Source: Paludibacteraceae bacterium (lineage in GTDB: Bacteria; Bacteroidota; Bacteroidia; Bacteroidales; Paludibacteraceae). Taken from it: a stretch of 16,005 bases of DNA. Location: the NCBI GenBank assembly GCA_017542915.1, contig JAFXWI010000020.1, forward strand, positions 1 to 16,005, in the 5' to 3' direction. The position numbers were made by a program, and so were the translations under genes. The notes beneath the pieces were generated by a model that had not been told where the DNA came from, did not search any database, and worked only from the letters and a program-made list of their open reading frames with translations. Shown here piece after piece: positions 15,146-16,005 of this stretch (position 1 is the stretch's first letter; each line of letters starts with the position of its first letter).

Positions 15146-16005
<860 letters not shown>

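Overview
The window looks like chromosomal DNA of a Bacteroidota bacterium, most likely an uncultured gut- or rumen-type Bacteroidales. Four things point there: two promoters of the Bacteroidota form (TTTG, 20 bp, TAnnTTTG), the near absence of Shine-Dalgarno sequences, a ribosomal protein S1 with an Ala/Lys-rich tail, and a complete aerotolerance (Bat) operon in the order moxR, DUF58, membrane protein, batA, batB, batC, batD, batE. Species cannot be told from this sequence. No tRNA, rRNA, CRISPR array, transposase or phage gene is visible.

Layout. Positions 1-884 hold the 3' part of rpsA (+), closed by an intrinsic terminator. A promoter near 1014-1045 drives a lipoprotein type I pullulanase (1076-2998, +). 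A second promoter of very similar architecture (3036-3067) and a leader hairpin precede the transcription/translation operon rimP-nusA-infB (3153-7755, +). A hairpin at 7783-7825 ends that operon. It also lies at the end of the convergent Bat operon, which fills 7823-16005 on the minus strand and continues past the right edge (moxR is cut at its N-terminus).

How the genes work together. The left half is translation and RNA-polymerase machinery (S1, RimP for 30S maturation, NusA for elongation/termination/antitermination, IF-2 for initiation) with one starch/glycogen-debranching enzyme placed between. The right half encodes a MoxR AAA+ ATPase with von Willebrand A (VWA) partners (DUF58 protein, BatA, BatB), TPR proteins (BatC, BatE) and the large BatD. 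Together these probably form a membrane/periplasmic complex linked to oxygen or envelope-stress tolerance.

The most unusual layer is not a gene. Eight of the nine junctions between co-transcribed genes, plus the infB 3' end, carry short AT-rich repeats, mostly exact 7-bp or 9-bp tandem arrays. They begin at or overlap stop codons. One family encodes the ends of four Bat-operon proteins (peptides of the type K-L-K-V-E-S), and a copy of another family lies in frame inside the DUF58 gene. Two promoters also share an identical 14-bp palindrome, and the nusA-infB gap holds nested inverted repeats. The genes themselves are mostly well-known families; the novelty, if any, is in these repeats and shared sites.
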